NCBI RefSeq assembly: GCF_022811665.1
Contig: NZ_CP094529.1
Coordinates: 1-64,000, forward strand
Length of the DNA: 64,000 bases
Origin: Chryseobacterium oryzae
GTDB lineage: Bacteria; Bacteroidota; Bacteroidia; Flavobacteriales; Weeksellaceae
Direction of reading: 5' to 3'
Of this stretch, positions 42,803-52,651 are shown one piece after another. Position 1 is the stretch's first letter, and each line of letters opens with the position of its first letter. Position numbers and translations under genes: made by a program. The notes under the pieces were generated by a model. That model ran no database searches, had not been told where the DNA came from, and saw nothing but the letters and a program-made list of their open reading frames with translations.

Positions 42803-43888
42803 TTAATAATTATCTTCTTCGCCTTTCATTTTTTCGGCATTTTCTGCCATAATTACGGCGTCTATCATTTCTGCGATATCACCATTCATGTAAGCATCGA
42901 GATTGTACATAGACTTGTTGATTCTGTGATCGGTAACTCTTCCCTGAGGATAATTGTACGTTTTAATTTTGGCAGAACGGTCTCCCGTAGAAACCATCGT
43001 TTTTCTCTGTGCAGCAATATCACCCTGAACTTCCTGTAGTTTGATGTCGTATAACTTAGCACGTAGCATTTCCATTGCCAACTCACGGTTAGCCAACTGA
43101 GAACGGGCTTGCTGACAAACAACTACTAATCCTGAAGGTTTATGGGTAAGCTGAACTTTGGTTTCTACCTTGTTCACGTTTTGTCCTCCTGCACCTCCCG
43201 AACGTGAGGTCTGCATTTCTATATCTGCAGGGTTAATTTCTACATCCACTTCCTCAGCTTCCGGAAGAACGGCAATCGTAATTGCCGAAGTATGTACTCT
43301 TCCCTGAGATTCTGTTTCAGGAACACGCTGCACACGGTGAACTCCAGATTCGAATTTCATGATTCCGTAAACACCTTCGCCTTCAACTTTCATAATAAGT
43401 TCTTTATAGCCTTTTGCCGCTTCGTTGGAATCTGTTACTTCATGTCTCCATCCTTTGGCTTTAAAGTACATAGAGTACATTCTGTAGATATCTTCAACAA
43501 ATATTGCTGCTTCGTCTCCGCCGGTTCCTGCACGCAGTTCTACAATAACATTTTTGTCATCTGCCGGATCTTTAGGAATTAAAAGAACTTTTAGCTGTTC
43601 TTCTAATCCTGGGATTTTTTCTAAGGCTTCATTTTTTTCAATTTTAGCCAATTCAACAAAATCTTTATCAGATCCGTCTGCAATAATCTCATCAGATTCT
43701 TCGATGGTGTCTAATGCGCCTTTATACTGATCAAATACCGATACAATTTTCCCCAGATCGCTGTATTCTTTATTAAGAGAAGAATATCTTTTCTGGTCTG
43801 AAATTACATCAGGCTGTATAATAAGGTCTGCAACCTCATTATATCTTTGTTTAATCGCTTCTAATTTTGGAATTAAAGACTTAGACAT
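42803..43888 (-). CDS. prfA: Peptide chain release factor 1
   Basis: It recognises UAA/UAG and triggers peptidyl-tRNA hydrolysis. The 361 residues match RF1. The catalytic GGQ is at 234-236 within [16 protein letters not shown], the glutamine being the usual methylation target. The anticodon-like tripeptide region lies in [19 protein letters not shown], where the PxT of RF1 appears as PET. A -7 element TATCTTTG is at 43906-43913. Confidence 0.98.
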   Translation of the reverse strand: MSKSLIPKLEAIKQRYNEVADLIIQPDVISDQKRYSSLNKEYSDLGKIVSVFDQYKGALDTIEESDEIIADGSDKDFVELAKIEKNEALEKIPGLEEQLKVLLIPKDPADDKNVIVELRAGTGGDEAAIFVEDIYRMYSMYFKAKGWRHEVTDSNEAAKGYKELIMKVEGEGVYGIMKFESGVHRVQRVPETESQGRVHTSAITIAVLPEAEEVDVEINPADIEMQTSRSGGAGGQNVNKVETKVQLTHKPSGLVVVCQQARSQLANRELAMEMLRAKLYDIKLQEVQGDIAAQRKTMVSTGDRSAKIKTYNYPQGRVTDHRINKSMYNLDAYMNGDIAEMIDAVIMAENAEKMKGEEDNY

Positions 43889-43905
43889 AGTAAAAATTTA
43901 GTGTG

Positions 43906-43913
43906 CAAAGATA
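43906..43913 (-). promoter_or_regulatory. -7 element for prfA
   Basis: TATCTTTG on the minus strand matches TAnnTTTG, 17 bp before the ATG. Confidence 0.55.
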
Positions 43914-43973
43914 CGGAATTGACAATGAAGAACAAAAGTTCATTTTCAAGACTTTACAGTTCTTATTTTAAAA

Positions 43974-44008
43974 AGCCAAAGCTCATGCAAATTACATGAG
44001 CTTTGGCT
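43974..44008 (-). terminator. Terminator of the T9SS-sorted protein gene
   Basis: A perfect 14-bp stem, AGCCAAAGCTCATG (43974-43987) with CATGAGCTTTGGCT (43995-44008), has a 7-nt loop. TTTT follows on the minus strand. Confidence 0.92.
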
Positions 44009-44051
44009 GAAAAAATTAATATAAATGTTATTCGTTAAAGAATATGAAATT

Positions 44052-46109
44052 TTAATTTTTGATGATTTTTTTTGAAATTTTTTCTCCGCCTTTTAATTGA
44101 ATTTCAACAATGTAAACTCCATTTGGAAGAGATTGAATGTCTATTTGATTATCATTATGCTGAATATTCATTCTTTGTCCTACCATATTCATCACATTTA
44201 CTTTTTCTATTGAAGAATCGGTTTTAATGTTTAAAATTCCATGGGTTGGATTGGGATATATTCCTAATGAAATTTTCTTCATATCAGAAGTTCCCAAACC
44301 GGATGTACTTTTTATACATCTTACAGAAGAACCTTGTCCTCTCGGTGCTCCGGCTGAAGGGTTTCCAATAGTATTGCCTACATATAAGTACTTAGCTCCC
44401 AATCCTGTAGCTGTTGAACTCCAAAAATAACCTCTCTGCCCAACAAATTCAAAACTCCCATTGGTGAAAGAACGGTTACCTCCGGCAGGTAGTTTAAGTT
44501 TACTTGCAAAGGCTGTTGCGGGATTATTTATACCTTCAGCATTTTTAGCGGCTGTCCAGTCTGCCTGAGATGGCATTTTCCAATCTGTTCCTATTGCTTT
44601 ACAAGGATCTGCCCCATTTGTTGAACTTACGGAATTAGAATTGGCTGTCCATTCGTCATTGAGATCATTACCTCCCCACCAAGATCCCAAAACATAAGCA
44701 GAAGAATTATTCAAACCAATAGGATTGTTTGGTGAAGGCTCAGTAGTAGTTGCAGAATTTCTATTTTGATGCCCATCGTCCCATCGTCCCCACTGGAAGA
44801 GATCTCCATACGAATCTTCATCTGATATAGAAGTTGCAACTTGCGAACTTCCGAGATTTTGCTGTAGCCAGATTTTACCGTCTGCTCCTCTTACTGTGGT
44901 ATAAGTTGTCTGCTGACCTTTGTAGGTAAATGTTACGCAACCTGTATCTCCTGGATTGTTTCCCGGATCATTATTGCTGCAAACAGGATTTGTATTTGTT
45001 AAAGAAATCTTTTTTACTTTAATTCCGTTTTGAGAATATGTAAGGACCAAGTTGTTGTTTACAGAATCATATTGCAAGTCATTATAGGTTGCAGTACCAT
45101 CGGAAACAAAATCTCCCCCGAAGGTTTCCCATATATTGTTGGTAGAATTATAGTGGTAAACCGTATTTTTTCCACCATTTACAATCCATCCGCTAGCTAC
45201 AGTGTAAAGCTCTCCTGAAGGAGTAATAGCAATAGAAACATTGTATAAATCATTAGAAATTCCGAAATCTGCGTTTCCTATCTGTATCCAGTTGGTACCA
45301 TCGAATTTCTTTACATTTAGTTTTCTGTTATTGGCAGCGGGTGAAGAATAGACCACATAAATGGTATCATCTATACCTAAGGTAAAATCTGCCGTGGAAT
45401 TGACTCCTTCTGTAAATGAGTTCCCTACATTTGTTCCTCCTACCAAAGACCATTGTTCTGATGCAGTTGCGGTTACAGAATTTTCAAATACCTTTACTCC
45501 TGAAGAAACTCCGCAGATATATATTTTACCATTTGTTCCTATCATCATTTCAGAATAAGAAGGAGTACCAAAACCATTAGTTCCTACCTGTTCCCAAGCA
45601 TTGTTAACATATCTTTTTACCGATCCAGATTGTGCATTAGAGTATACAAACAAAGTATTGTTGGCAGATACTGCAGATGCATGATAATTAATTGTGGTGG
45701 TAAAAGGTTTAGAGTATGAAGTCCATGTGTTTCCGTCGAATTTTCTTACTTCCATTCCGGAGTTAGGATAACTGTCTTGGTTTGTGTAATAAAGATTTCC
45801 TGAAGAATCTTTTGATAATGAATTGTATGTTGCAATACCACTGGTGATTCCTGGACTTCCTCCCACGTAAGACCACGAAGTTCCATTAAATTTTTGTACC
45901 GATCCTTTCTGAACCGACCCATCATAGTAAGAAACGTAGTAATTTCCCTGTGGATCAATAACCAGATTATTATAACTGCTTCCTCCCGCAGAAATATTTC
46001 CTGAGCCTACATCTACCCATTGTTGTGCATTAACAGAACTCATGGCAAGGGCAAAAATACCCAATCCTTTTATGCATCTTTTAGTTACGAATTTCAAATC
46101 AACCAACAT
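44052..46109 (-). CDS. Secreted T9SS-sorted protein with beta-propeller-like and FISUMP-type domains
   Basis: 685 residues. A signal peptide (about 1-28, SSVNAQ) precedes a repeat region at about 30-370 of propeller-like units built on FNGTSW and (V/I)KKFDG(T/N)-W motifs. Residues 390-605 resemble the Fibrobacter succinogenes major paralogous domain: GQQTTYTTVRGADGKIWLQQNLG, WKMPSQADW and GQRGYFWSS. The C-terminal 75 residues form a type A sorting domain for type IX secretion: LGIYPNPTHGILNI...PNGVYIVEI and a final KKIIKN. It should be exported to the surface or medium. Its ligand or role is unknown. Confidence 0.88.
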   Translation of the reverse strand: MLVDLKFVTKRCIKGLGIFALAMSSVNAQQWVDVGSGNISAGGSSYNNLVIDPQGNYYVSYYDGSVQKGSVQKFNGTSWSYVGGSPGITSGIATYNSLSKDSSGNLYYTNQDSYPNSGMEVRKFDGNTWTSYSKPFTTTINYHASAVSANNTLFVYSNAQSGSVKRYVNNAWEQVGTNGFGTPSYSEMMIGTNGKIYICGVSSGVKVFENSVTATASEQWSLVGGTNVGNSFTEGVNSTADFTLGIDDTIYVVYSSPAANNRKLNVKKFDGTNWIQIGNADFGISNDLYNVSIAITPSGELYTVASGWIVNGGKNTVYHYNSTNNIWETFGGDFVSDGTATYNDLQYDSVNNNLVLTYSQNGIKVKKISLTNTNPVCSNNDPGNNPGDTGCVTFTYKGQQTTYTTVRGADGKIWLQQNLGSSQVATSISDEDSYGDLFQWGRWDDGHQNRNSATTTEPSPNNPIGLNNSSAYVLGSWWGGNDLNDEWTANSNSVSSTNGADPCKAIGTDWKMPSQADWTAAKNAEGINNPATAFASKLKLPAGGNRSFTNGSFEFVGQRGYFWSSTATGLGAKYLYVGNTIGNPSAGAPRGQGSSVRCIKSTSGLGTSDMKKISLGIYPNPTHGILNIKTDSSIEKVNVMNMVGQRMNIQHNDNQIDIQSLPNGVYIVEIQLKGGEKISKKIIKN

Positions 46110-46137
46110 ATTATTTTTATTTATTCTAAATTTAATT

Positions 46138-46145
46138 TATTTTTG
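46138..46145 (+). promoter_or_regulatory. -7 element for the AraC-type gene
   Basis: TATTTTTG matches TAnnTTTG, 106 bp before the AraC start codon. It overlaps the 12-bp palindrome TTTTGCGCAAAA (46141-46152). Confidence 0.5.
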
Positions 46146-46147
46146 CG

Positions 46148-46155
46148 CAAAATTA
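46148..46155 (-). promoter_or_regulatory. -7 element for the T9SS-sorted protein gene
   Basis: TAATTTTG on the minus strand matches TAnnTTTG and overlaps the other arm of the palindrome at 46141-46152. The two divergent promoters face each other and should exclude one another. Confidence 0.5.
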
Positions 46156-46251
46156 GTCTTCAAGATAATTTCTGAGTTATCATTTTCAAACTTTCAATTA
46201 TCAATAGCAGATTTCCTGCTTTAGAATTATGAAACAAAACTGAATAACAAG

Positions 46252-47118
46252 ATGACAGAACCTAAAACAATCTTACTCTTTGATTCTGAATACATTCAGG
46301 TGGTTCATTATGAAGATGCAACATCAGAAAAATATCTTAAATCAGTTTTTATTGAAGGTGAGACAAGCTTTAATCTGCTTTTTTTATTAAGTCCGAATAT
46401 CAATTTGAGTGCTTCAGATTGTGGAACCCATTTTCAATTCCAAAAAAATCAATACATACTTCACTATTCTTCATTAGAAAACAAAGCAGAATTGTGGACT
46501 GAAAATGAAGAAACATTACAATATTTCCAGATTCAGGTAAACTATCAGTATATATTTGATTTAATTGAACCACATTCTAATTCGGAGAGTGCAGAAATTC
46601 TCGAAAATATGAAGAACAACAATTATATTTTTCTCCATAAAGAAACTCCTCCATTTATGACGGTCGAAATGCACATGATTTTGAAGGAAATATCCGGTTA
46701 TTCTAAAAAAGGAGTGATGCAAAAACTGTTTATTGAAGCCAAAATTATTAAACTTCTCATTTTAATCTTCGAACAGTTTAAAGAAAAAAATGTTGAAGAA
46801 CTTGGATCTGATAATCCCGAAACCATCAAAAAATTTTTAGATGAAAACTATCATAAAAATATTAAAATTGAAGAAATTTCGAGAATTGTAGGTATAAACC
46901 AGAATATGCTCAGAAAAGAATTCAAAAAACAATACAATACTACCATTGTAGATTATATCTCCGAACTCCGCATGTTAAAAGCAAAAAAAATGATTATTGA
47001 CAGCAAGATTATGATTAAAGAAATCGCCATAGAATGCGGTTATGAATATGTTCAGAATTTTACTCGGGCATTCAAGAAAAAGTATGGCGTTTCACCAGAA
47101 AAGCTGAGACTGGGTTAA
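46252..47118 (+). CDS. AraC-family transcriptional regulator
   Basis: 288 residues. The C-terminal 100 residues form the double HTH: ISRIVGINQNMLRKEFKKQY and the signature IAIECGYEYVQNFTRAFKKKYGVSPEKLR. The N-terminal 170 residues are an unassigned sensing domain, probably cupin-like with beta strands, with no clear ligand residues. It is divergent from the T9SS-sorted protein gene and could control it, with overlapping promoters in the shared 142-bp gap. Confidence 0.92.
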   Translation: MTEPKTILLFDSEYIQVVHYEDATSEKYLKSVFIEGETSFNLLFLLSPNINLSASDCGTHFQFQKNQYILHYSSLENKAELWTENEETLQYFQIQVNYQYIFDLIEPHSNSESAEILENMKNNNYIFLHKETPPFMTVEMHMILKEISGYSKKGVMQKLFIEAKIIKLLILIFEQFKEKNVEELGSDNPETIKKFLDENYHKNIKIEEISRIVGINQNMLRKEFKKQYNTTIVDYISELRMLKAKKMIIDSKIMIKEIAIECGYEYVQNFTRAFKKKYGVSPEKLRLG

Positions 47119-47123
47119 AATAA

Positions 47124-47151
47124 AAAACCACTCAGAAAACTAAGTGGTTTT
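47124..47151 (+). terminator. Terminator of the AraC-type gene
   Basis: A 9-bp stem, AAAACCACT (47124-47132) with AGTGGTTTT (47143-47151), starts 6 bp after the stop codon. Confidence 0.88.
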
Positions 47152-47217
47152 GTATATATGTTGTTTTGCTTTGATAGCCCTTTTTCAGAATTCGTGTGAA
47201 AAAGAACTGACAATCAA

Positions 47218-47508
47218 TTAATGATGTCCGTGATCGTGACCATGCCCTTCATGAATAAAAGGACCGTGACCTTTCGGAGCACTGTAAAGCACTTCTACGC
47301 CTTCCTGTTCTGTAAGAAGTTTGCTTCTAATTTGCTCAGGATCAAAAGGTTTTACTTTTCCAAAATGCTCTTTTAAACCTTCTGTTAACCACATTGGGAT
47401 GACCAATCCGAAAAACATAAAGATACACCAGAAACCTACTAGGAACATGATTATAAAATATACGGTCCAGAGGAACTGATAAAACGGCCAAAATGCTGAT
47501 AAAATCAT
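47218..47508 (-). CDS. Small membrane protein with His-rich tail
   Basis: 96 residues. Two hydrophobic segments lie at about 5-45 (FWPFYQFLWTVYFIIMFLVGF and CIFMFFGLVIPMWL), followed by a soluble region and a histidine-rich C-terminus, HEGHGHDHGHH, that could bind a transition metal. I do not recognise the family. A -7 element TATTTTTG is at 47531-47538 and supports expression. It lies between the AraC-type gene and the class I fumarase gene, on the minus strand. Confidence 0.75.
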   Translation of the reverse strand: MILSAFWPFYQFLWTVYFIIMFLVGFWCIFMFFGLVIPMWLTEGLKEHFGKVKPFDPEQIRSKLLTEQEGVEVLYSAPKGHGPFIHEGHGHDHGHH

Positions 47509-47530
47509 TTTATTTTCTTAAAGATTAGGG

Positions 47531-47538
47531 CAAAAATA
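47531..47538 (-). promoter_or_regulatory. -7 element for the His-tail membrane protein
   Basis: TATTTTTG on the minus strand matches TAnnTTTG, 22 bp before the start codon. Confidence 0.5.
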
Positions 47539-47605
47539 TAACATTTTTCTTTTTCAAACAAAAGTTAAAAGCTGATTTTTACTATTTATTTTAAATTTAA
47601 ACTAA

Positions 47606-49213
47606 TTAATGAGCCAAATCTGCAAAAAAATCGTTGCCTTTATCATCGGTAATAATAAATGCGGGGAAATCTTTGACCTCAATTTTTCTCACCGCTTCCA
47701 TTCCTAATTCCGGGAAATCTACAACCTCAACAGACAGAATATTATCTTTAGCTAAAATCGCAGCAGGACCACCAATTGAACCAAGATAGAACCCTCCGTA
47801 TTTTGCACAGGCATTGGCAACATCGGCTGTTCGGTTTCCTTTTGCCAACATCACCATACTTCCTCCATTTTTTTGAAATTCATCCACATATACATCCATT
47901 CTTCCTGCGGTTGTAGGACCAAAGCTTCCAGAAGCCATTCCTTCGGGAGTTTTTGCAGGCCCTGCGTAGTAAATTGGATGATTTTTGAAATATTCAGGCA
48001 TCGGTTTTCCGCTGTCTAAGAGTTCTTTAATCTTTGCATGGGCAATATCTCTTGCAACAATTAAGGTTCCATTTAATTTAAGCCTTGTTTTAATAGGATA
48101 TTTTGAAAGTTCAGCTAAAATTTCCGGCATTGGTTTATTCAGATCAATTTCTACGGCTTCTTCCAAATGTGGTGGTGTTGCAGGTAAAAATCTTTTCGGA
48201 TCTTGTTCCAGTTGCTCTAAGAAAATACCGTCTTTGGTAATTTTTCCTTTAATATTTCTGTCTGCTGAACAGGAAACACCCATCCCAACCGGACAAGAAG
48301 CTGCGTGACGAGGAAGCCTGATTACTCTCACATCGTGCGTAAGGTATTTTCCGCCAAACTGAGCTCCGATTTCACTCTCCTGGCAAATTTTCTGAACTTT
48401 TGCTTCCCATTCCAAATCTCTGAATGCCTGTCCGGCTTCATTGCCTTCTGTTGGAAGATTGTCGTAATATTTTGCTGATGCTTTTTTTACCGCTGCTAAA
48501 TTCGCTTCAGCTGAAGTTCCTCCAATTACCAAAGCCAAGTGATATGGCGGGCAAGCCGCTGTTCCCAAATCTGAAATTCTTTCTTTTACAAAAGCTTCCA
48601 AAGATTTTTCGTTCAGTAAAGATTTTGTTTTTTGATAAAGAAAAGTTTTATTGGCAGAACCGCCACCTTTTGTAAGGAATAAAAACTCGTAATAATCCCC
48701 CTTTTTAGCATAAATATCAATCTGAGCAGGAAGATTGGAACCAGAATTTTTTTCATCAAACATCGTTAAAGGGACTACCTGAGAATATCTTAAATTTCTT
48801 TTTTGATAAGTATTGTAAATTCCTTTGCTCAGATATTCGCCATCATCAACCCCTGTGTAAACATTTTCACCTTTTTTTCCCATTACAATTGCCGTTCCGG
48901 TATCTTGGCAAGAAGGTAAAGCTCCTTCTACGGCAACTGCAGCATTTTGCAGTAAATTATACGCCACAAATCTATCATTATCAGTAGCTTCCGGATCATC
49001 AATGATTCTTCTTAAGCTTTCTAAATGCGAGGAACGAAGCATAAAAGAAACATCTGCCATTGCCTCTTCAGCAAGAAGCTCAAGACCTTTCGGGTCTATG
49101 GTTAAAATTTCTCTTTCTCCTAATTTTTCAACTTTTACATAGTCTGAAGTTAGTTTTTTGTAAACCGTATCATCTTTAAGAATCGGATACGGATCCTGAT
49201 ATTTAAATTCCAT
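47606..49213 (-). CDS. Class I (iron-sulfur) fumarate hydratase
   Basis: It interconverts fumarate and malate using a 4Fe-4S cluster. 535 residues from the ATG at 49211-49213. A longer frame from 49276 would include the -7 element at 49233-49240 and is rejected. Cluster cysteines lie in [11 protein letters not shown] and in [16 protein letters not shown]. The N-terminal alpha and C-terminal beta parts are fused, and the C-terminal block [21 protein letters not shown] is typical. Divergent from class II fumC, so the cell has an oxygen-sensitive and an oxygen-stable form side by side. Confidence 0.95.
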   Translation of the reverse strand: MEFKYQDPYPILKDDTVYKKLTSDYVKVEKLGEREILTIDPKGLELLAEEAMADVSFMLRSSHLESLRRIIDDPEATDNDRFVAYNLLQNAAVAVEGALPSCQDTGTAIVMGKKGENVYTGVDDGEYLSKGIYNTYQKRNLRYSQVVPLTMFDEKNSGSNLPAQIDIYAKKGDYYEFLFLTKGGGSANKTFLYQKTKSLLNEKSLEAFVKERISDLGTAACPPYHLALVIGGTSAEANLAAVKKASAKYYDNLPTEGNEAGQAFRDLEWEAKVQKICQESEIGAQFGGKYLTHDVRVIRLPRHAASCPVGMGVSCSADRNIKGKITKDGIFLEQLEQDPKRFLPATPPHLEEAVEIDLNKPMPEILAELSKYPIKTRLKLNGTLIVARDIAHAKIKELLDSGKPMPEYFKNHPIYYAGPAKTPEGMASGSFGPTTAGRMDVYVDEFQKNGGSMVMLAKGNRTADVANACAKYGGFYLGSIGGPAAILAKDNILSVEVVDFPELGMEAVRKIEVKDFPAFIITDDKGNDFFADLAH

Positions 49214-49232
49214 TTTACTTTCTTTTTCTGTA

Positions 49233-49240
49233 CAAAAATA
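49233..49240 (-). promoter_or_regulatory. -7 element for the class I fumarase
   Basis: TATTTTTG on the minus strand matches TAnnTTTG, 19 bp before the chosen ATG. It decides between the two possible starts. Confidence 0.55.
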
Positions 49241-49434
49241 CGGCTTACCCAAAAAAACATGAGTAAAATCAATCACTTATATTCGTATTTATAATGATTA
49301 TAAATTGTGTGTGTTTTAATTTCTCAGTAAATTTATACAACCTAAATTCAACCACAGTTTTATGCTGAATAATTAATTATTTCTACTAAATCTGGGAAAA
49401 AAATAAAATTCAACAGAAATAAAATTCAATCAAC

Positions 49435-50829
49435 ATGAATTACAGAATAGAAAAAGACACCATGGGCGAAGTAAAAGTGCCCGCCGATAAATTTTGGGGT
49501 GCACAGACTGAGCGCTCTAGAAACAATTTCAAAATAGGACCAGAAGGTTCTATGCCACACGAAATTATTGAAGCTTTTGCTTACCTGAAAAAAGCGGCAG
49601 CCTTTACCAATACAGAATTGGGAGTTCTTTCCGCTGAAAAAAGGGATATGATTGCCAAAGTTTGCGAAGAAATTTTAGAAGGAAAACTAAATGATCAATT
49701 CCCTTTGGTCATCTGGCAAACCGGTTCGGGAACACAATCGAATATGAATGTGAATGAGGTTATTGCCAATAAATCTCATGTAAATAATGGTGGAAAGCTT
49801 GGAGAAAAAACGGAAGTCCACCCGAATGATGATGTGAACAAATCCCAGTCTTCTAACGATACCTACCCTACGGCAATGCACATTGCTGCCTATAAGAAAG
49901 TAGTAGAAACCACGATTCCCGCTGTTGAAAAACTAAAAAATACGTTGAACGAAAAAGCAGAAGCTTTTAAAGATATTGTTAAGATCGGGAGAACGCATTT
50001 AATGGATGCCACTCCGCTTACTTTGGGACAAGAATTTTCGGGTTATGTTGCACAATTGAATTTTGGAATTAAAGCTTTAAAAAATACATTGCCCCATCTT
50101 TCGGAGCTTGCGTTGGGAGGAACGGCAGTAGGAACCGGTTTAAATACTCCAAAAGGGTATGATGTAAAAGTGGCGGAATATATTTCAAAATTCACAAATC
50201 TTCCGTTTGTAACCGCAGAAAATAAGTTTGAAGCTTTGGCTGCTCACGATGCGATTGTAGAATCTCACGGTGCTTTAAAACAATTGGCGGTTTCTTTGTA
50301 CAAAATTGCTCAGGATATCAGATTATTGGCTTCAGGACCACGGTCTGGAATCGGGGAAATTCATATTCCGGAAAATGAACCGGGATCTTCTATTATGCCG
50401 GGGAAAGTAAATCCTACCCAAAATGAAGCAATGACAATGGTTTGTGCACAGGTTTTAGGAAATGATACCACGATTTCATTTGCAGGAACTCAGGGAAATT
50501 ATGAACTGAATGTCTTCAAACCGGTAATGGCGTATAATTTTTTACAATCTGCCCAGTTAATTGCTGATGCATGTATTTCGTTTAATGAGCATTGTGCTGT
50601 GGGAATTGAGCCAAATCGTGAAAGAATTAAAGAATTGGTTGATAAATCTTTGATGTTGGTTACCGCTTTGAATACGCATATTGGGTACGAAAATGCTGCC
50701 AAAATTGCCAAAACGGCTCATAAAAATGGAACTACTTTAAAAGAGGAAGCTATAAATCTTGGTTTATTAACTGCTGAACAGTTTGACGAATGGGTAAAGC
50801 CTGAAGATATGGTGGGAAGTCTGAAATAA
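49435..50829 (+). CDS. fumC: Class II fumarate hydratase
   Basis: The iron-free, heat- and oxygen-stable fumarase of the citric acid cycle. The 464 residues match the family. Motifs are [45 protein letters not shown] and the signature [16 protein letters not shown], with catalytic serine S318. It is divergent from the class I enzyme across a 221-bp gap, in which no TAnnTTTG element is clear for fumC. Confidence 0.98.
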   Translation: MNYRIEKDTMGEVKVPADKFWGAQTERSRNNFKIGPEGSMPHEIIEAFAYLKKAAAFTNTELGVLSAEKRDMIAKVCEEILEGKLNDQFPLVIWQTGSGTQSNMNVNEVIANKSHVNNGGKLGEKTEVHPNDDVNKSQSSNDTYPTAMHIAAYKKVVETTIPAVEKLKNTLNEKAEAFKDIVKIGRTHLMDATPLTLGQEFSGYVAQLNFGIKALKNTLPHLSELALGGTAVGTGLNTPKGYDVKVAEYISKFTNLPFVTAENKFEALAAHDAIVESHGALKQLAVSLYKIAQDIRLLASGPRSGIGEIHIPENEPGSSIMPGKVNPTQNEAMTMVCAQVLGNDTTISFAGTQGNYELNVFKPVMAYNFLQSAQLIADACISFNEHCAVGIEPNRERIKELVDKSLMLVTALNTHIGYENAAKIAKTAHKNGTTLKEEAINLGLLTAEQFDEWVKPEDMVGSLK

Positions 50830-50848
50830 AATTCAAACTCATCAAAAC

Positions 50849-50886
50849 AAAACACTCCGCAGAATTTTCTGAGGAGTGTTTTGTTT
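50849..50886 (+). terminator. Terminator of fumC
   Basis: A 10-bp stem, AAAACACTCC (50849-50858) with GGAGTGTTTT (50873-50882), has a further CAGA/TCTG pairing inside and a T-rich tail. Confidence 0.9.
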
Positions 50887-50975
50887 GTTAATGTGAATGT
50901 TGATTGGTATAATTCAATTCTCATACCAAAGAGAGTTTTCGGTTATTTTGTCATGTTTTTATCAATTATTTAATT

Positions 50976-52013
50976 TTACCAGCCAAGAGCGACGCCAAAG
51001 ACTAAAGCTTTATCATTTTCAAAATAAGAATCTTTAAAGAAATTGCTGAAATCTTTTTTCACAAAAAGGCTTACATTATTATATGAAACGGTAAATTGTG
51101 CACCATATACAAAAGGATTTACCTGATAGTTCGAACGGTCACGCAAATTTCTGTCATCTCCTTTTACTATATTGTTGGTAGACATTTTTATCCCTCCATA
51201 TACGTTGGCTCCCACTCGGAATCCGTCTGAATAAGGTCTGTACTGGATATCCATTCCTGCATTTTTCAGTTTAGAGAAATTATACTGTAAACCAAGAGGA
51301 ACCATGATGTAACCTGTTCTCAGTTTGCTTTTACTAAGGCTTCCATCAAACTTAGCTAAAAAAACATCGGCATCCTGTTTTGCAAAAACCATATTGTTGT
51401 CTGATCTTACCGTTCTCCAGGAAAATCCTATTCCGGAAATTAATCCCCATGGGCTTGTTCTGCCAAATTGGTAATTAAATTTCAGACCAAATTCAAGATT
51501 ATTGGCATATCCAAGATTTTTATCCAAATCATTATCTGGCTTATCGTTGGTAAGTGTCATAATTCCGTAAGAAAAATAGCCTTCAAGATTTTTAACAGGT
51601 TTATATTTCTTTAATAATTGAGCTTTCAATTCTTCGTTTGAAGTTACGTCAGAATTTAAAAGAGAATATCTTACCTGTTTTTGGATAACCTGATCCAAAT
51701 CAAAACCTATTGCTTCAATTTTAGAATCTATTTTTTGAGAATACTGATCTGCAATCTGGGCTTTCTGTTTGTTGAATTCAGCTTTATCCAGATTTTTAGC
51801 TTGTAAAGTAGATAATTCACCTTCCATGAGCTTTTTTTCTTCCTGAATAATTCCGTTGATTTTTACTGCATATTCTTCAACTTTCTCCTTTACAATAGGG
51901 CTTACCGTAGTGTCTTCTTTGGGTTGAAGGTTTAATCTTAATGCTTTTTTCTGTGCGTTTGCAGAAATCGTAACAAGGCACAGCATTCCTGTGATGATAA
52001 ATTTCTTAATCAT
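50976..52013 (-). CDS. Outer-membrane beta-barrel protein of the second ECF module
   Basis: 345 residues. A signal peptide (1-20, SANAQ) precedes a helical, probably coiled-coil region at about 40-140 (Lys/Glu/Gln-rich), then a barrel at about 150-345 with alternating strands (NLEFGLKFNYQF, SGIGFSWRTV, MVPLGLQYNFSK, ANVYGGIKM) and a terminal LGW. It is the last gene of a sigma, anti-sigma, barrel operon, 32 bp after the anti-sigma-like gene. Its role is unknown. Confidence 0.8.
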   Translation of the reverse strand: MIKKFIITGMLCLVTISANAQKKALRLNLQPKEDTTVSPIVKEKVEEYAVKINGIIQEEKKLMEGELSTLQAKNLDKAEFNKQKAQIADQYSQKIDSKIEAIGFDLDQVIQKQVRYSLLNSDVTSNEELKAQLLKKYKPVKNLEGYFSYGIMTLTNDKPDNDLDKNLGYANNLEFGLKFNYQFGRTSPWGLISGIGFSWRTVRSDNNMVFAKQDADVFLAKFDGSLSKSKLRTGYIMVPLGLQYNFSKLKNAGMDIQYRPYSDGFRVGANVYGGIKMSTNNIVKGDDRNLRDRSNYQVNPFVYGAQFTVSYNNVSLFVKKDFSNFFKDSYFENDKALVFGVALGW

Positions 52014-52045
52014 TTTTATTAATTTTTTTAAAGTTTTAATTTGAA

Positions 52046-52651
52046 TTATCTTTCGTTGAGGTCTATTTGGGCAACGTTGCTTCCGCCTTTGGTTTTCTCA
52101 ATAGCTTCTTTATTTTCTACCGAGAAAAGTAGAGTAGAAGGATCTACATATCTCTTTTTCTTCGGTATTTTTACAGAATCCGATTTTGCCATAATTCTTT
52201 CCTGTGGAGTTTGAATAATCTGCGCAGCAATTTCCGAAGGATTTTCTTTCATTAGCGGAAGATTGGTTTTAATCGGCGAGTATTTTTCAATTTGTTTTTC
52301 TGCATCAGCATTTTCACTTTGTACCAATCTTTGCTGAATAGGTTTTGAGGAGTCTTTATCAGAATTTATTTTTTCAGGCTGAACAATTTCTTCTCTTTTA
52401 GGAAAATCTTCTTCTGTTTTTGTTATTTGTACAGGAGGTTCGTTTTTATTATTGATGAAAAGAAAGGCTCCCAAACCACAGATTAAAACAAAGCATGCAG
52501 CAAGCAAAACGCGGTTCCAGTGATGTTTTTTGGAAGGGTTATTTTGCGTCTGAGTCTGTATTTCTTCCCACAAATCTCTCGAAGGACTAATTTCTCTCTC
52601 GGAAATCTGCTTTTTTATCTCACGATCTAAATTATGCTTAAATGAATTCAT
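52046..52651 (-). CDS. Putative membrane anti-sigma factor, second ECF module
   Basis: 201 residues. A short charged cytoplasmic N-terminus (about 1-43) is followed by one transmembrane helix at about 47-66 (VLLAACFVLICGLGAFLFI). The periplasmic region is rich in Glu/Lys/Pro/Gln and probably disordered, ending with VDPSTLLFSVENKEAIEK. No named anti-sigma domain is recognised. The role is inferred from a 14-nt overlap with the sigma gene and the single-span topology. Confidence 0.75.
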   Translation of the reverse strand: MNSFKHNLDREIKKQISEREISPSRDLWEEIQTQTQNNPSKKHHWNRVLLAACFVLICGLGAFLFINNKNEPPVQITKTEEDFPKREEIVQPEKINSDKDSSKPIQQRLVQSENADAEKQIEKYSPIKTNLPLMKENPSEIAAQIIQTPQERIMAKSDSVKIPKKKRYVDPSTLLFSVENKEAIEKTKGGSNVAQIDLNER

